A DNA stretch of 64,000 nucleotides from Andrena cerasifolii (taxonomy: Eukaryota; Arthropoda; Insecta; Hymenoptera; Andrenidae). The stretch covers positions 496,001-560,000 of the forward strand of contig NC_135129.1 in assembly GCF_050908995.1 (NCBI RefSeq), in the 5' to 3' direction. The notes below the pieces were generated by a model, which was not told the origin of the DNA, ran no database searches, and saw only the letters and a list, made by a program, of their open reading frames with translations. A program made the translations under genes and the position numbers. Position 1 is the first letter of the stretch. Each line of letters begins with the position of its first letter. Positions 1 to 10,306 of the stretch are shown piece after piece.

Positions 1-296
1 ATACATTGACTAGGAACTGCTGGGAACTGTATACATTTACTAAATTAACGCTTTTGCCGTGACACATACATCACTTGTTTAGAGGGTAAAGTTTAAATTA
101 CAACACGATCGGCTGGTGAAATCCAGGGCTCAATGTAAAGGAATTTGAGCAGAAAGAAAAGAAAATTCAACATTGTTTCATATGTTTGCTCTCAGTATAA
201 TCAGGAAAATGTTATCAATATTTGAAAAAAAAATGTTTACGCAGAAAAAACTAAAAGTAAAAAAGTTGAGCTGTTATTGTTATTGAAAAATTTTTG
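1..296. other. Unassigned AT-rich flank
   Basis: No convincing gene, repeat or RNA is visible in this stretch. It is AT-rich with several A runs and ends at the target duplication of the adjacent hAT-like element. Confidence 0.5.
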
Positions 297-304
297 TGTA
301 TCTG

Positions 305-474
305 CAGGGTTGCCAGCAACATTATACAGGACCACTTATTTAGCGGAGAGGAACACCCACAGGAGGGATGGTAATGTGTGCGTCAGCAGTCTTCACGCAT
401 ACGTTACCACGACTCCTGTAGGTGTTCCCCTTCCGCTAAGTAAGTGGTCTTGCATAATGTTGCTGGCAACGCTG
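305..474. mobile_element. hAT-like MITE (170 bp)
   Basis: A short non-autonomous palindromic element. It starts CAGGGTTGCCAGCAACATTA and ends with the near-perfect reverse complement TGTTGCTGGCAACGCTG. The inverted repeats extend over most of its length. It is flanked by an exact 8-bp duplication, TGTATCTG, at 297-304 and 475-482. CAG...CTG ends and an 8-bp duplication are hallmarks of the hAT superfamily. It has no coding capacity. Confidence 0.9.
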
Positions 475-482
475 TGTATCTG

Positions 483-1208
483 TGTTAGCAGACCGAGGCG
501 CTGGCTTTATTTCTCGGCTGCTATGACCTCCGTCCTATCCTTCTCTTTTACGACCCATTGACAGCGACAAAGTAACCGCGAGCATCGGAGAATACTGTTC
601 GCTGAATACCTATACCTACATCGTACAAATTAAACTCGAACCGAGGGACGATGTGACAGAATTTACTGAATACGTGTAACGCTGTCTCTTTTTTAATATT
701 TTATTATATACAAATTACTCCAATAAGTGAATATTGTTTAATATATTTCTGTGTGGTATCAGTTCCATCGGACATGATGGTACAAACGGTTTTTTTTATG
801 AATGAGGTACTGAAAGCAATGTCAATGGCAAGTTTTTTTTTGTAATAGAACGGTATATTCTATTATTGAGGTGTCACAGGATGGTATTTCGATTTCTCGC
901 TATGTATCTATTTAGGGATTTCGTCCGGGTAATAGGTGCCCTGCTAATATAAAATTGCATTTGTTGAGAACAATTTCAAAATAAATGGTCTAAAATTTGT
1001 ATGTTTTAAGTGTCGTAAGTTTTATTAAGTAATCTTTTTTTCCTACTGTTTTCCCTACTCATTCATATCTGTCTCTTTGTTAACAGTTACCATTTAATGA
1101 GAAAAAAAGTAAATTTCCACAATTTTGAAAATTTTGAAAAATCCTTTGAAATACGTTTATATATCACTAAAGGCTACACCATATCCAAGTTTCCCCAAAA
1201 TCCCAAAT
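483..1208. other. Unassigned flank before the viral element
   Basis: AT-rich DNA between the hAT-like MITE and the inferred left end of the Polinton-type element. I recognise no gene or RNA here. It may be the oldest host sequence in the window. Confidence 0.45.
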
Positions 1209-1700
1209 AGTAGTAAGACTATGGGGATTCTAGACCAGGTCCTCCGAGGGGAGCGCGGAGGCGGGGGGAAGTGAGGGCGCGCGGGGGAGCGTGGCGGAGA
1301 GAAACATGGGCGCGGGGTCTGCGGGGAGAGGAAGACCGGTTGCGCGCGAACGAGCCGCGGAGTGGGGGAAGCCGTAATCGTCGAGGGGATCAGTCCGGGC
1401 CGAGCCGCCTCGGAGGCCTCTCCAGACCTGGCCCACCTTCGAAAATTTTTCAGAGGGAGGCATTGACCCCCGAAAAAAATCTCTTTCAGAACTTGGCCCA
1501 CCCGAAAATTTTTTCAGACCTAACCCAGGGTGGGGACTGTCCTAGAAATTTTTTCCCAAACCAATATGCATCAGAAATTGTTTCGGACGATGTCGGGAAA
1601 GATCGGCGTTTCTCGACACCGCGTCTTCGAGGGAAAGAGAGGAGCATTACTTTAAAGTTAAAATTCTAGGAGGGAAAGAGACACCACAACATAGGGGATA
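1209..1700. repeat. Left terminal inverted repeat region of the viral element
   Basis: GC-rich sequence that contrasts with the AT-rich flank. The outer 24 bases resemble the inverted right end at 30,264-30,288. An inner block at about 1566-1625, ending ACACCGCGTCTTC, is a near-identical inverse of 29,709-29,771. The DNA in between is diverged. Degenerate repeats of a GGCCCACC...GAAAATTTTTCAGA unit lie at 1430-1520. The long reading frames on both strands here are GC-rich shadows with no recognisable protein. Confidence 0.6.
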
Positions 1701-1734
1701 GAATCGCATGCATTCTAAAGCTAACTGTATTTCA

Positions 1735-1875
1735 AAGCGTTCCGATTTAACGTCGCTGCGTATCGCGCGATCTCGCGTAATTCGACTCCTCTGGAACGGC
1801 CGTGCAGGGTGATGTCACTTGGCAGCGCGAAGAATGAAATGTAACACAGAAACGCAGAATCTTACAATTAGATGA
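1735..1875. repeat. Degenerate direct repeat, copy A
   Basis: This segment resembles 2935-3065: both contain a TAAC(g/a)TCGC(t/a)GC(g/a)TATCGCGCGA core followed further on by a GAATCTTA(c/g)AATTA block. The two copies flank the leftward gene at 1962-2780, which suggests an old duplication of a control region. Alignment by eye only. Confidence 0.45.
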
Positions 1876-1961
1876 CGGGGAGGATGATGGGTGAATGAAA
1901 TGGAGAAATAATATAGGTTTAAGATATATATTGTTAAAAATCATAAATAAAAGAATATAAT

Positions 1962-2780
1962 TTACCATTTTTTACTACGAGCATCATCCACAATATGATT
2001 GATTGCACATGCTAACAATTCACATTCAATCAATGAATGCTGTTCGAAGTGTTCGCTTTCAGAAATTAATTTTACATAATCTGTTGGCGCGGTAGCGCTA
2101 CGTAGAACGTCTACGAAAGTGACATATTTACTGCCTACAGCGTACATATTTTCAGTTAGCCACGTGTACATATGTTCAATGCAATGATTGTACGCAAATA
2201 GTTTACACATCGTGGCTTCAGTCATATATATGACAACGCGATTATCGGTGATTTTAATAAGGTGATCATCATGCATACGCGTGAACTCTAGTCGTAAATG
2301 ATCAATTATAATGTGAGTTTGGGGCGATGTTGCGTTGCTGCGTAATCGTTGGAGTATGTCCACCTCGTTTTGTAGCAGGAGCTTCCACGTAGACATTGAA
2401 AAGCTTAACTCGCTGCCTTTATTGTCGGCTATGGCGATCTCGACGTGACACAAATCCATACCAATACGAATTCCTATAGTTAGACGTTTATAAGCTGTTG
2501 CAGTCAGTGGATAATCACGCCCCAGGATCCGTACGATTGATGGTTTCGATGTTTTCATCGTTTTTAGCGATACGGATCCAGAACTGTAAGAAACAAGTAC
2601 ATGAAGTAAACAAGTGAATGAAGTAAATGAAAAGTGTATAGTAACGTGTACATACCTCATATTGGATTGTTGATGATGTAGTTGTTGCTGTTGTTGTTGA
2701 CATTCATTTGGAAACCCACCATCGTTGCCGGCTGCGCAGGATGAATCGTTAAAGCTGTGTTTGTACATTTTGATGTGCAC
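1962..2780 (-). CDS. Hypothetical viral-element protein with one intron
   Basis: I do not recognise the family. The first exon, from an ATG near 2768-2780, encodes a Gln-rich stretch. A 72-bp intron at 2584-2655 on the minus strand has a GTATGT donor and a TTTCTTACAG acceptor; removing it keeps the frame, although the intron is itself open. The second exon, of about 205 residues, is compact and mixed alpha/beta in appearance, without membrane segments or a motif I can name. It is transcribed away from the polymerase, with a shared upstream region at 2781-3341. It is the outermost gene of the left arm and has no premature stop, unlike most neighbours. It is probably a lineage-specific early or accessory gene of the virus-like element; that role is an inference from position. 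Confidence 0.6.
   Translation of the reverse strand: MHIKMYKHSFNDSSCAAGNDGGFPNECQQQQQQLHHQQSNMRYVHVTIHFSFTSFTCLLHVLVSYSSGSVSLKTMKTSKPSIVRILGRDYPLTATAYKRLTIGIRIGMDLCHVEIAIADNKGSELSFSMSTWKLLLQNEVDILQRLRSNATSPQTHIIIDHLRLEFTRMHDDHLIKITDNRVVIYMTEATMCKLFAYNHCIEHMYTWLTENMYAVGSKYVTFVDVLRSATAPTDYVKLISESEHFEQHSLIECELLACAINHIVDDARSKKW
2584..2655 (-). other. Intron in the leftward hypothetical gene (72 bp)
   Basis: Reading the minus strand, the donor is AG/GTATGT and the acceptor is a pyrimidine-rich TTTCTTACAG. The exons join in phase 2. The size matches the 73-bp intron in the neighbouring polymerase gene. Confidence 0.65.
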
Positions 2781-3341
2781 TATATTTTTTACGGAGTACC
2801 GTCTGTTCCGTCAAAGTCACTGAGGCTACTGAGCGATTGATGGAATAGCGTCCAAGAGCTCGGCTTAAATAGAGGTACAATTGCCTCCCCCACCACAGCA
2901 TTTTATTTTAAAGCTACCAATTTTTCCATAATGTTTTCCAATCTTAACATCGCAGCATATCGCGCGATTGTATGTAATTTGAGCCCCACCATCAAGGATA
3001 AAAGTCTCGACACGTGTTGAATGTAATATAATATCTGTGAAAGCGCCGAATCTTAGAATTATGCGGCGTCAGCAGAAACTGTGTCGGATGATTTTGCGCG
3101 CTAATTCGTCATACGCGCGAATCATAGAAAGAATTATGCTGTATCGGCAGAAACTGCACAGAACCATGCTGGGGTGGATCGTCGTGTTTGCATGCGGTGC
3201 ATTCGAGGGAGGGGGTACGCCAAAAGAGTTAGGTAGAGATACCAAACCATGGTATCAGTCTTAAAAAGCGCACTCTAAACTGCACAAAGTCTCAAATCGC
3301 TGCAACGTGTTGCGCGGAAAAGAAATATTCCATTTACAACC
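2781..3341. promoter_or_regulatory. Divergent intergenic region, likely promoters
   Basis: This lies between two divergently oriented viral genes. It holds the second copy (about 2935-3065) of a direct repeat that starts at 1735, and a short internal repeat with two GAATTATG...GCAGAAACTG units near 3055-3160. The polymerase start is preceded by ACAACC, a fair Kozak context. The frame at 3037-3264 is probably not a gene. Confidence 0.4.
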
Positions 3342-6300
3342 ATGGGAGAATTCACGCAAGTAGAACGTCAATTGTTGGATCAATCTGCGCGATTGATTTC
3401 ACGCGAAGAGTACCTCGCGTGGGAAGAACGGTGCAACGAGTGTATCGAATCGTTGGAAGAACACAGCCGAGTGAAACGCCCGCGATTATCGATCGGTGTT
3501 CAGCAATCGCTGGTTGCTCGAATCGCGCAGCTCGAAGGACCAAAATATTCGTTGCGCGGACGTTTCGTGCATGAAGGTGCCGGACATTCGAGCACAGGAC
3601 TTTTGTGGCGCGAAATAGGCACTGCGTTCGATAGTCGCGTATTAACTGGTGCAGTATTAAATTCGAATTATATCGAGCCGCGCAACTTTCTCCAGGATGC
3701 GGAGACCATTGTGCTGGAGCATGTACGAGGCGCCTTGAGGAAACATCAGAACCTCAAAGTGAACACTGTGTTCAACGGCGAATTTGTGGCGGGGGACAAG
3801 CATGCTTGTAAAAGCATCAATACCCGAAACTGCGAACTCTTCGGTACATCCGATCTACAGGAGTGGTACCAACGATGTATCATCGAACCCACCCTGGCAT
3901 CGTTGGAAGAGTTCCAGGTACGCGACAGCGGATGGGCACTATTACAAATCCACAATTTGATTGTCAACGTGAATAAGTACAATCCGCTGCGCGCAGGGTG
4001 CCACTTCAAGTTGCCGCGGGAAATATTGATGAAGAAAGCTACAATTAGCGTGTGATCCGAGGAAAACGCCTGCTTCGCGTGGGCAGTGGTCGCAGCTCTC
4101 CATCCCGCCGAAAGAAACCCTCATCGGCCAAGTTCATATCCACATTATACATTGGTGCTAAATCTCCAGGGCATTGAGTTTCCAATGTCTACGAAGCAAA
4201 TTGTAAAGTTTGAAGGGTTGAACAACAACTCCATCAACGTCTATAGCTTCGAGAAGAAGAAGAAGAAGGGGTCAACAGTCTTTCCGTTGCGCCTCACCAG
4301 CCAAAAGAGGGATTGACACGTCAACCTGCTCTACACGCCAAATCAAGAGCACGGCGATGTAGGGCACTTTGTATGGATCAAGAACTTGTCCCGGCTGGTG
4401 AGCGCACAGCTGAGCAAGAAGAAGGCAAAGAAATTCATCTGTGATCTGTGCGTATATAAAATGATGAAATATTGAAACGTCCCCATGAAAAATTAAATAA
4501 AAAATTTTTGATTTTTGCAGATGCATGCACTACTTTGGATCCGCCGAGAAGTTGGAGGCCCACACAGTGGATTGCCGAGAGATGAACGACTGCGCCATTC
4601 TGCTGCCTAGCCAGGACAACAATTTTCTCAGTTTCGATGGCTACGACAGGAAGGAACGACTCCCCTTCGTGGTGTACGCCGATCTAGAGTGCATCCTAGA
4701 GAAAACGGAGAATGTCCAGAAGGATGCGGGGGAGCACAAATTGTGCACATACCAGAAACATAAGGTGCACAGTATTGGCTATTATATGCATTGCTCGTAC
4801 GATGCATCGTTATCAGCATATCGATATCATCGCGATGTGGATTGCGTTTCTTGGTTCGTGAAAGAGCTGAAAAATTTTGCAAACTTCGCTAAACCCATCC
4901 TGGCCAATAATGTTCCCTTGGAAAAGTTGACGAAAGACCAGTGGAGGGCATTTCACAGCGCGAAGCATTGCCACATTTGTGAAAAGCCATTCGAGGCTGA
5001 TGATAAACGAGTGCATGATCATTGCCATCTAACGAACGGTTTAGAAGCCCCGCGCATTCGAAGTGCAATTTAAATTATAAAAACGCGTTTTACATCGCAA
5101 TAGTTTTCCATAATATATCCGGCTATGATTCGCATTTTATTATCGAGGAAATAGCTACCGCTTTCGAAGGCAGCGTTGACGTATTGCCCATAACTAAAGA
5201 AAAATATATTTCATTCACGAAAAATGTCGAAGATACGGCTGAAGAATCAGACTCGCGAAATTGTATTAAATTGCGATTCATCGATTCGTACAAATTTCTA
5301 AATACCAGTCTCGACAAATTAGCATCTCTTCTTAGCGCGGATAAATTAAAAATTTTACGATCCTAATTTGAAACATTATCCATCGAAGATTTCAATTTAT
5401 TGACGCGAAAGGGTGTATTTCCGTACGAATACCTTGATTGCGCGAACAAGCTGCAGGATCCATGCTTACCACCGCGCGAATCATTCTACAGTTCGTTAAC
5501 GGGTGAGACTGTATCCGAGAGCGATTACGCACACGCCGAGACTGTCTGGCAGCGTTTCGGGATTAAAACCTTGGGCGAATGCAGCGATTAGTATTTGAAA
5601 ACAGATGTCTTGTTATTGGCAGATATTTTTGAAAATTTTCGTGAAAGTTGTATCAAGAGTTATGGATTAGATTCCGCGCATTATTATACTCTACCTGGCT
5701 TTACGTGGGATACCATGCTAAAACATACCAAAATTACGTTCGAATTGCTCACAGACGTTGATATGGTCATGTTTATCGAACGCGGTATACGTGGCGGTTT
5801 AAGCCAATGTTCCGGAAGACACGCACAAGCCAATAACAAGTACATGCCATCTTACGATGCATCGGAACAGTCATCGTACTTGATGTACTTTGACGTGAAC
5901 AATTTGTACGGATGGGCAATGTGCCAGCCCTTACCATACGCCAAATTTCAATGGGTCGAAGATGTCGCAAATTTTGACGTGTCTTCGATTGCTGTCGATT
6001 CGCCCACGGGATACATTCTCCAGGTAGATCTGGAATATCCGCAACGTCTGCACGACGCTCACGCCGATCTACCGTTCTGCCCGACGCGTGCCAAACCACC
6101 TGGCAGCAGACAGGACAAGCTACTCGCAACATTATATGATAAGCAGCGTTACGTTATCCATTATCGCAACCTGCAGCAGTGCACGAGTCACGGTCTTCGT
6201 ATTACAAAGATACACCGCGCGCTTCAATTCGCTCAATCTCCCTGGCTCCGCGATTACATCGAACTCAATACACGGTTTAGAACATGCGCGACAAACGACT

Positions 6301-7106
6301 TTGAAAAAAATTTGTACAAATTGGTGAACAAAGCGGTATTCGGTAAAACTATGGAAAATGTGCGAATTCAGGTGGACGTAAAACTTTTAACACATTGGAA
6401 AGGGCGATATGGTGCGGAGGCAATGATCACGAAACCGAATTTCCACAGCAGAAGTGTTTTTTCGGAAAATTTAATAGCTGTTGAATTGCGAAAACTCGAG
6501 GTGAAATTCAACAAACCGATATACGTGGGTATGTGCATTCTAGACATATCAAAAATTTGTTTGTACGAATTTCATCAGGAGTACATGTCTCCACTGCATG
6601 GTCAAAAATGTAAAATTCTATACACAGACACAGACAGTCTCATTTATCATATTCGATGCGATGATATCTACGAGTCCATGAAACGCAATATCGATAGATT
6701 CGACACAAGCGATTATCCTACTGACAATCCATATAATATGCCCCGCTTAAATAAGAAGGTTCCGGGGCTGATGAAGGACGAAAATAATGGGATGATATTG
6801 ACCGAATTCATAGGTCTTAGAGCGAAAATGTATGCACTCCGCGTAGATGGCAAAAAAGATACGAAAAAGGCGAAAGGCGTCAAGACCAACGTCATAGCCA
6901 GAACGATAACTTTCGACGACTACGCGCAGTGTTTGCAAAAGGAGATCGAAATGGTTCGCAGGCAATCCTGCATACGGTCGAAATTGCACAAAGTGTACAC
7001 AATTTCGGAATCCAAAATCGTTCTAAGTCCATACGACGACAAGCGGTATATCGTACCCGATTCAACTGACACGCTGCCCTGGGGACATTATAGAATACCA
7101 TTGTAA
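3342..7106 (+). pseudogene. PolB: Protein-primed family B DNA polymerase (decayed)
   Basis: This is the replicative polymerase of the Polinton/adintovirus element. The N-terminal half is the long arthropod-type extension. Proofreading motifs follow: Exo I around YADLEC (about 4663), Exo II around NISGYD (about 5110) and Exo III around YLKTD (about 5592). The polymerase motifs are A (DVNNLYG, about 5890), B (NKAVFGKTMEN, about 6328) and C (YTDTDS, about 6622). A 73-bp intron lies at 4448-4520. The gene is broken by in-frame stops at 4053-4055, 4314-4316, 5364-5366 and 5589-5591, and by a one-base shift near 5030-5060. From 5595 to 7106 it is open for 503 codons, including all polymerase motifs. 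The start ATG at 3342 sits in a good context, and an AATAAA follows the stop by one base. It is convergent with the integrase gene, from which the nested retrotransposon now separates it. Confidence 0.93.
4448..4520 (+). other. Spliceosomal intron in the polymerase gene (73 bp)
   Basis: The donor is CT/GTGCGTAT and the acceptor TTTTTGCAG. The intron contains stops in all frames. Its removal brings the two halves of a Cys-rich segment of the N-terminal region together in frame, where the protein family is continuous. This makes it a real intron rather than damage. Confidence 0.75.
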
Positions 7107-7112
7107 AATAAA
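7107..7112 (+). terminator. Polyadenylation signal of the polymerase gene
   Basis: AATAAA immediately follows the polymerase stop codon (7104-7106), an economical arrangement typical of compact viral genomes. Confidence 0.5.
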
Positions 7113-7206
7113 AAATTATTGTATTTATTAACTCGTTCTTATAAATAGCGGAATTATTGAATAAAAATGTTACGTTCGGAACGTAAAATTTTTCTTTTAA
7201 GTCAGG

Positions 7207-7256
7207 GTATGCATCAACAACGCCTAGCGTTATAGGAAATCCCTCGTTGATCATAC
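7207..7256 (+). repeat. LTR structural motif, copy 1
   Basis: Outer stem GTATG.ATCAAC pairs with GTTGATCATAC. Inside is a 5-bp hairpin AACGC-cta-GCGTT, then ATAGGAAATCCCTC. Equivalent copies lie at about 17,700, 38,739 and 48,919. Confidence 0.6.
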
Positions 7257-7457
7257 TCCTGCCTATTAATTAATAATATTTTTGATAGAACAAAAACCCC
7301 TTTTCTTGGAACGTCGTCGTCTCAACGTACTGCCGTCCCGCGATACAGATAAGGCGATGCTGACGCAGCGGCGTTCTCACCAGAGAGTCGCGTTCGGAAA
7401 GACCCAGTGATTCTCCTTCTGTGCCGAATCCGTTTTATGTAAGCGGCAGGGTTGCGT

Positions 7458-7498
7458 TTCAACAATGCTTTGCAGCATTGTGGGAGAACCCTCGTTGA
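7458..7498 (+). repeat. LTR structural motif, copy 2
   Basis: Outer stem TTCAAC/GTTGAG. Inner hairpin CAATGC-tttgca-GCATTG, then TGGGAGAACCCTC. Equivalent copies lie at about 17,951, 38,985 and 49,160. Confidence 0.6.
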
Positions 7499-7699
7499 GC
7501 ACACCTCTGACCGTCGCGTTAAACATTGTAACATAATCAGTAACGGCTACAGCGGGAATGCGCAGACTGGATCATTTCTTAGAAGACTGACGAAATTGTA
7601 TGCTCTACATCCGGTGCAGGGAACCGCGCCTTCCCACGATCTTGTCGCATGTGTGAATTAGTAATTAATTAAAAATTGTTGTTAAAATTTGAATACCCA

Positions 7700-7753
7700 A
7701 CACAATTTCTGATAGTCAACCGACTGTGGGATTCCCCTAGTCAGAAATTGTGT
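7700..7753 (+). repeat. LTR structural motif, copy 3
   Basis: Long outer stem ACACAATTTCTGA / GTCAGAAATTGTGT. Inner hairpin TAGTC-aacc-GACT, then GTGGGATTCCCCTA. Equivalent copies lie at about 18,193, 39,236 and 49,418. Confidence 0.65.
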
Positions 7754-8420
7754 ATATGAAATCATGAACATTAAGGGAGGACCTTTAGCTGTGCGAAATT
7801 GTATGTGAGACGTCATGTTTTCCTGTGAGTACGAATATTCCGTAAAGATTGATCATATATTTGAATCGGGAGTCTGATGGATGGACGTGAAAACGCACAC
7901 ACACACCGCCTCGTTAAGTAGACGGGCCCATGGTAACGCGGCCGAGCGATAAAATGCAGCGTAAGCATTTTCGGTACGGACCCACTGTGGTCGCTGCCGA
8001 GAGCGTGAAGCTGCGACACTCTGTGACGGTAAATCGTGAGGTGCGTGTCATTGGGGTCCGCAAGTGTTTTAGAGCTAGAGTTCTCCGGTCTACTGTGTAA
8101 CCGCGTGAAAGACTCGACTTTGCGAAACAAATATTCTAATAACTTCGAAACTATTTATTCTGTTAACGATTTAATCCAAATTTTTATTGTATCTACTAGT
8201 TAAAATTATTATTATTCAGTTTCATTTCATAATTCAACTCAGTACTATTCAAAACGATAACCAAGTGTGTGCGTGTTCGCGTTTCATCCTCTTTTCTGAT
8301 TCAGGTTTATCAGCGACTCAGAACTACACAAGCTTCAAGGTTTATCAGCGATCCAGAAAGTTTTCCAAAACTCAAAAAGCAAATTTAAAAGCATATTGTC
8401 AATTAGATTATTGTGACTGT

Positions 8421-8429
8421 CTGGTGAGT
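8421..8429 (+). promoter_or_regulatory. Candidate splice donor in the 5' LTR
   Basis: CTG/GTGAGTT matches the insect donor consensus. The exon-side string GTGACTGTCTG reappears next to the candidate acceptor at 15,785. Joining would yield a subgenomic RNA for the RRM/F-box ORF. Inference from sequence only. Confidence 0.4.
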
Positions 8430-8490
8430 TGCACATCTTATCTCTTTTTGTACACGAAAATACACCGTTATAATTAATTCGTACCTAACG

Positions 8491-8540
8491 ATAATTTCTG
8501 ACAGTCAAACGACTGTGGGATTCCCCTAGTCAGGAATTAT
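8491..8540 (+). repeat. LTR structural motif, copy 4
   Basis: Outer stem ATAATTTCTGA / CAGGAATTAT. Inner hairpin CAGTC-aaac-GACTG, then TGGGATTCCCCTA. Equivalent copies lie at about 18,984, 39,988 and 50,165. Confidence 0.65.
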
Positions 8541-8835
8541 ACCGATTTCACAAACGTCTATTCTTTGTAAATTATTGATTGATTTGTTCATATTCAGTTC
8601 TGTTAAATGTTTTACATCCATTCATTATTTAATCATTAAAACTTTATTTACTATTAAATTCTACTCATCAATTACCTATCTGATTCCATTGAAAAGACCC
8701 GTACGGGACTAGAGCACCAACGATCCCAAAATCTACCCCTTATCCATCTGATAAGGTACTTAGACATTTAAAATTTAAATAATTGACTGTTACCAGTGCG
8801 GCGAGCCTCCTTGCCATTCTATACGTAACGATAGG

Positions 8836-8881
8836 AAATTCTGATAGTCTAACGACTGTGGGATATCCCTAATCAGAATTT
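8836..8881 (+). repeat. LTR structural motif, copy 5
   Basis: Outer stem AAATTCTGAT / ATCAGAATTT. Inner hairpin AGTC-taac-GACT, then GTGGGATATCCCTA. Equivalent copies lie at about 19,329, 40,337 and 50,518. Confidence 0.65.
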
Positions 8882-8936
8882 GGCTATTTAAAACGCGCCG
8901 CTCGAACACTAAAAAGGCCGCGGCACGTAACAGATC

Positions 8937-8954
8937 TGGTGGCAGCGGTGGGAT
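8937..8954 (+). other. Primer-binding site (tRNA-Leu type)
   Basis: TGGTGGCAGCGGTGGGAT lies four bases after the LTR end. Its reverse complement, ending ...GCTGCCACCA, matches the 3' end of a eukaryotic tRNA-Leu (AAG-type) with the added CCA, over 18 nt as I recall it. Confidence 0.8.
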
Positions 8955-8955
8955 A

Positions 8956-8983
8956 CCAGGAATTCTCTTGCAAGAATTCCTGG
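8956..8983 (+). promoter_or_regulatory. Leader palindrome next to the primer site
   Basis: CCAGGAATTCT and AGAATTCCTGG are perfect 11-bp arms around a 6-nt loop. A hairpin here resembles dimerisation or packaging signals of retroelements in position; function is inferred. Confidence 0.55.
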
Positions 8984-9101
8984 GTGCTCATATTCATTGA
9001 AATCAGATAGAATTATAAAATTTTTCCATTTTACAAAATTACACAATTGTTAATGTGGTCGTGGTAGCGCGGTGTTTTGTTCCTATTACAAATAATTAAA
9101 G

Positions 9102-10280
9102 ATGTCGCAAGACGCAAGTGCAATGATGACCTCCATGGCGGAGTGCTTGACTATTCAAAATAGTACTTTAAATATTCCGTACTTTGATGGGAAGGGCGTT
9201 CCTCTTAAGGATTTTGTACAGGATGTACAAAATAGCGCAGCATTAGTGCCTCCTGCATTAGAGGGCTCGTTTCTAAAATCAGTATTAGGAAAATTGAAGG
9301 GTTCAGCTCGCGATAGCACGTATGGAAAAACATTTACTACAGTTAATGAACTAATTAAACATCTAAAGGGTAGATTCGCACCGGGCAAGAATTATCCTTA
9401 CTATCAACACGAAATAGAAAATATTCGGATGAAAAAGGACGAATCAGTTAGCGATTTTTATGACAGATTAAACATATTAATTAGCGGAGCTCGAGTTGCG
9501 TTAGAGGATAGTTATGGGAATAATGCAGAACAAATGTTATTACCATTAAAAGAATGCGGATTGGAAGCTTATATTCGCGGACTTCCAGATGAAATAGCGC
9601 GCTCAATAGATGCGCGTGACCCTAAAACTTTAGACGATGCGAGAAAATTTGCAGCGCGTATAGAAACGCGAATGAAATCCGGAATATTACCATCGAATGA
9701 AATCCAGAAAGTATCATTTAATCAGAATAATAACTATTCTAGATCATCGAATTCTTACTATCAGGATTACGCTAATCGCCAATCCATTAACCCTCCTCGC
9801 TATCAAAATTATGCAATTCGAAACGAAGAAGAGAATCGCACACGTTCACCGAGTCCCAATCCTGACGTAACCGGATCGCCAGTAGGAATTTTAAAATCCC
9901 CATCACGCAACAGGGAACCATACAATCATTATTACAATCCAGCGGGATTTCCTCCACATCCGTACTACTCGCCTTATTTCTATCCGCCAATGCCATATCC
10001 TAATTATTACCCGTATGATCATTATAATACAAACAGTAATGAACCACCACGTTCAGCAAGAGATAGGTATTCTCAAGGGCCTAGACCAAGATCTCCATCT
10101 CCTATTCCTCCATCAACGAGACCGAGTTCTCCATATAATAGAAATACTAAACCCGAAGATAGAACCGGTCATTTAAACGCACAAATGACCCGACGGACGG
10201 ACGCGACGTCGAGTCATTCGGAAAAGGAGCGTCATGCAACAGTAAAATTTCTAGCAAACCAAGAAAAATTGCAACGGTAG
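9102..10280 (+). CDS. gag: Gag polyprotein of the gypsy element
   Basis: A 392-residue structural protein of the virus-like particle. The first 200 residues form a helical capsid-like region with the conserved pattern seen in insect gypsy Gag (a stretch around ESVSDFYDRL and an ARKFAARIETRMKSG end). The C-terminal half is low-complexity, rich in Asn, Ser, Pro and Tyr, with Tyr-Pro repeats around residues 285-310. No CCHC zinc knuckle is visible, as in errantiviruses. The ATG at 9102 follows the LTR by about 170 bp, in context AAAG. The ORF is intact. It ends overlapping the upstream part of the pol frame, which is shifted by -1. I could not identify a convincing slippery heptamer. Confidence 0.9.
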   Translation: MSQDASAMMTSMAECLTIQNSTLNIPYFDGKGVPLKDFVQDVQNSAALVPPALEGSFLKSVLGKLKGSARDSTYGKTFTTVNELIKHLKGRFAPGKNYPYYQHEIENIRMKKDESVSDFYDRLNILISGARVALEDSYGNNAEQMLLPLKECGLEAYIRGLPDEIARSIDARDPKTLDDARKFAARIETRMKSGILPSNEIQKVSFNQNNNYSRSSNSYYQDYANRQSINPPRYQNYAIRNEEENRTRSPSPNPDVTGSPVGILKSPSRNREPYNHYYNPAGFPPHPYYSPYFYPPMPYPNYYPYDHYNTNSNEPPRSARDRYSQGPRPRSPSPIPPSTRPSSPYNRNTKPEDRTGHLNAQMTRRTDATSSHSEKERHATVKFLANQEKLQR

Positions 10281-10306
10281 AAAAACCCGAATCCCCACTA
10301 GTAAAA

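Larger units (their letters stand above)
7168..8932 (+). repeat. 5' LTR
   Basis: 1,765 bp, TG...CA ends, near-identical to 17,661-19,425. Differences seen by eye include one base each around 7362, 8500, 8619, 8812 and 8830. It holds five copies of the stem/hairpin/GGGAWWTCCC motif and a good splice donor at 8424. Short reading frames inside are not protein genes. Confidence 0.95.

Noticed and set aside
277..561. 94-codon frame at the left edge
   Set aside because: It runs through the hAT-like MITE palindrome and has no protein features.
1157..1669. Overlapping frames on both strands near the left viral end
   Set aside because: GC-rich terminal DNA with few stops; no start context, domain or conservation between frames.
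7322..8477. Several open frames in the LTRs, repeated at 17,815-18,970 and in the solo LTRs
   Set aside because: Repeated only because the LTR is repeated; they are disrupted in the older copies, and the DNA is better explained by structural motifs.
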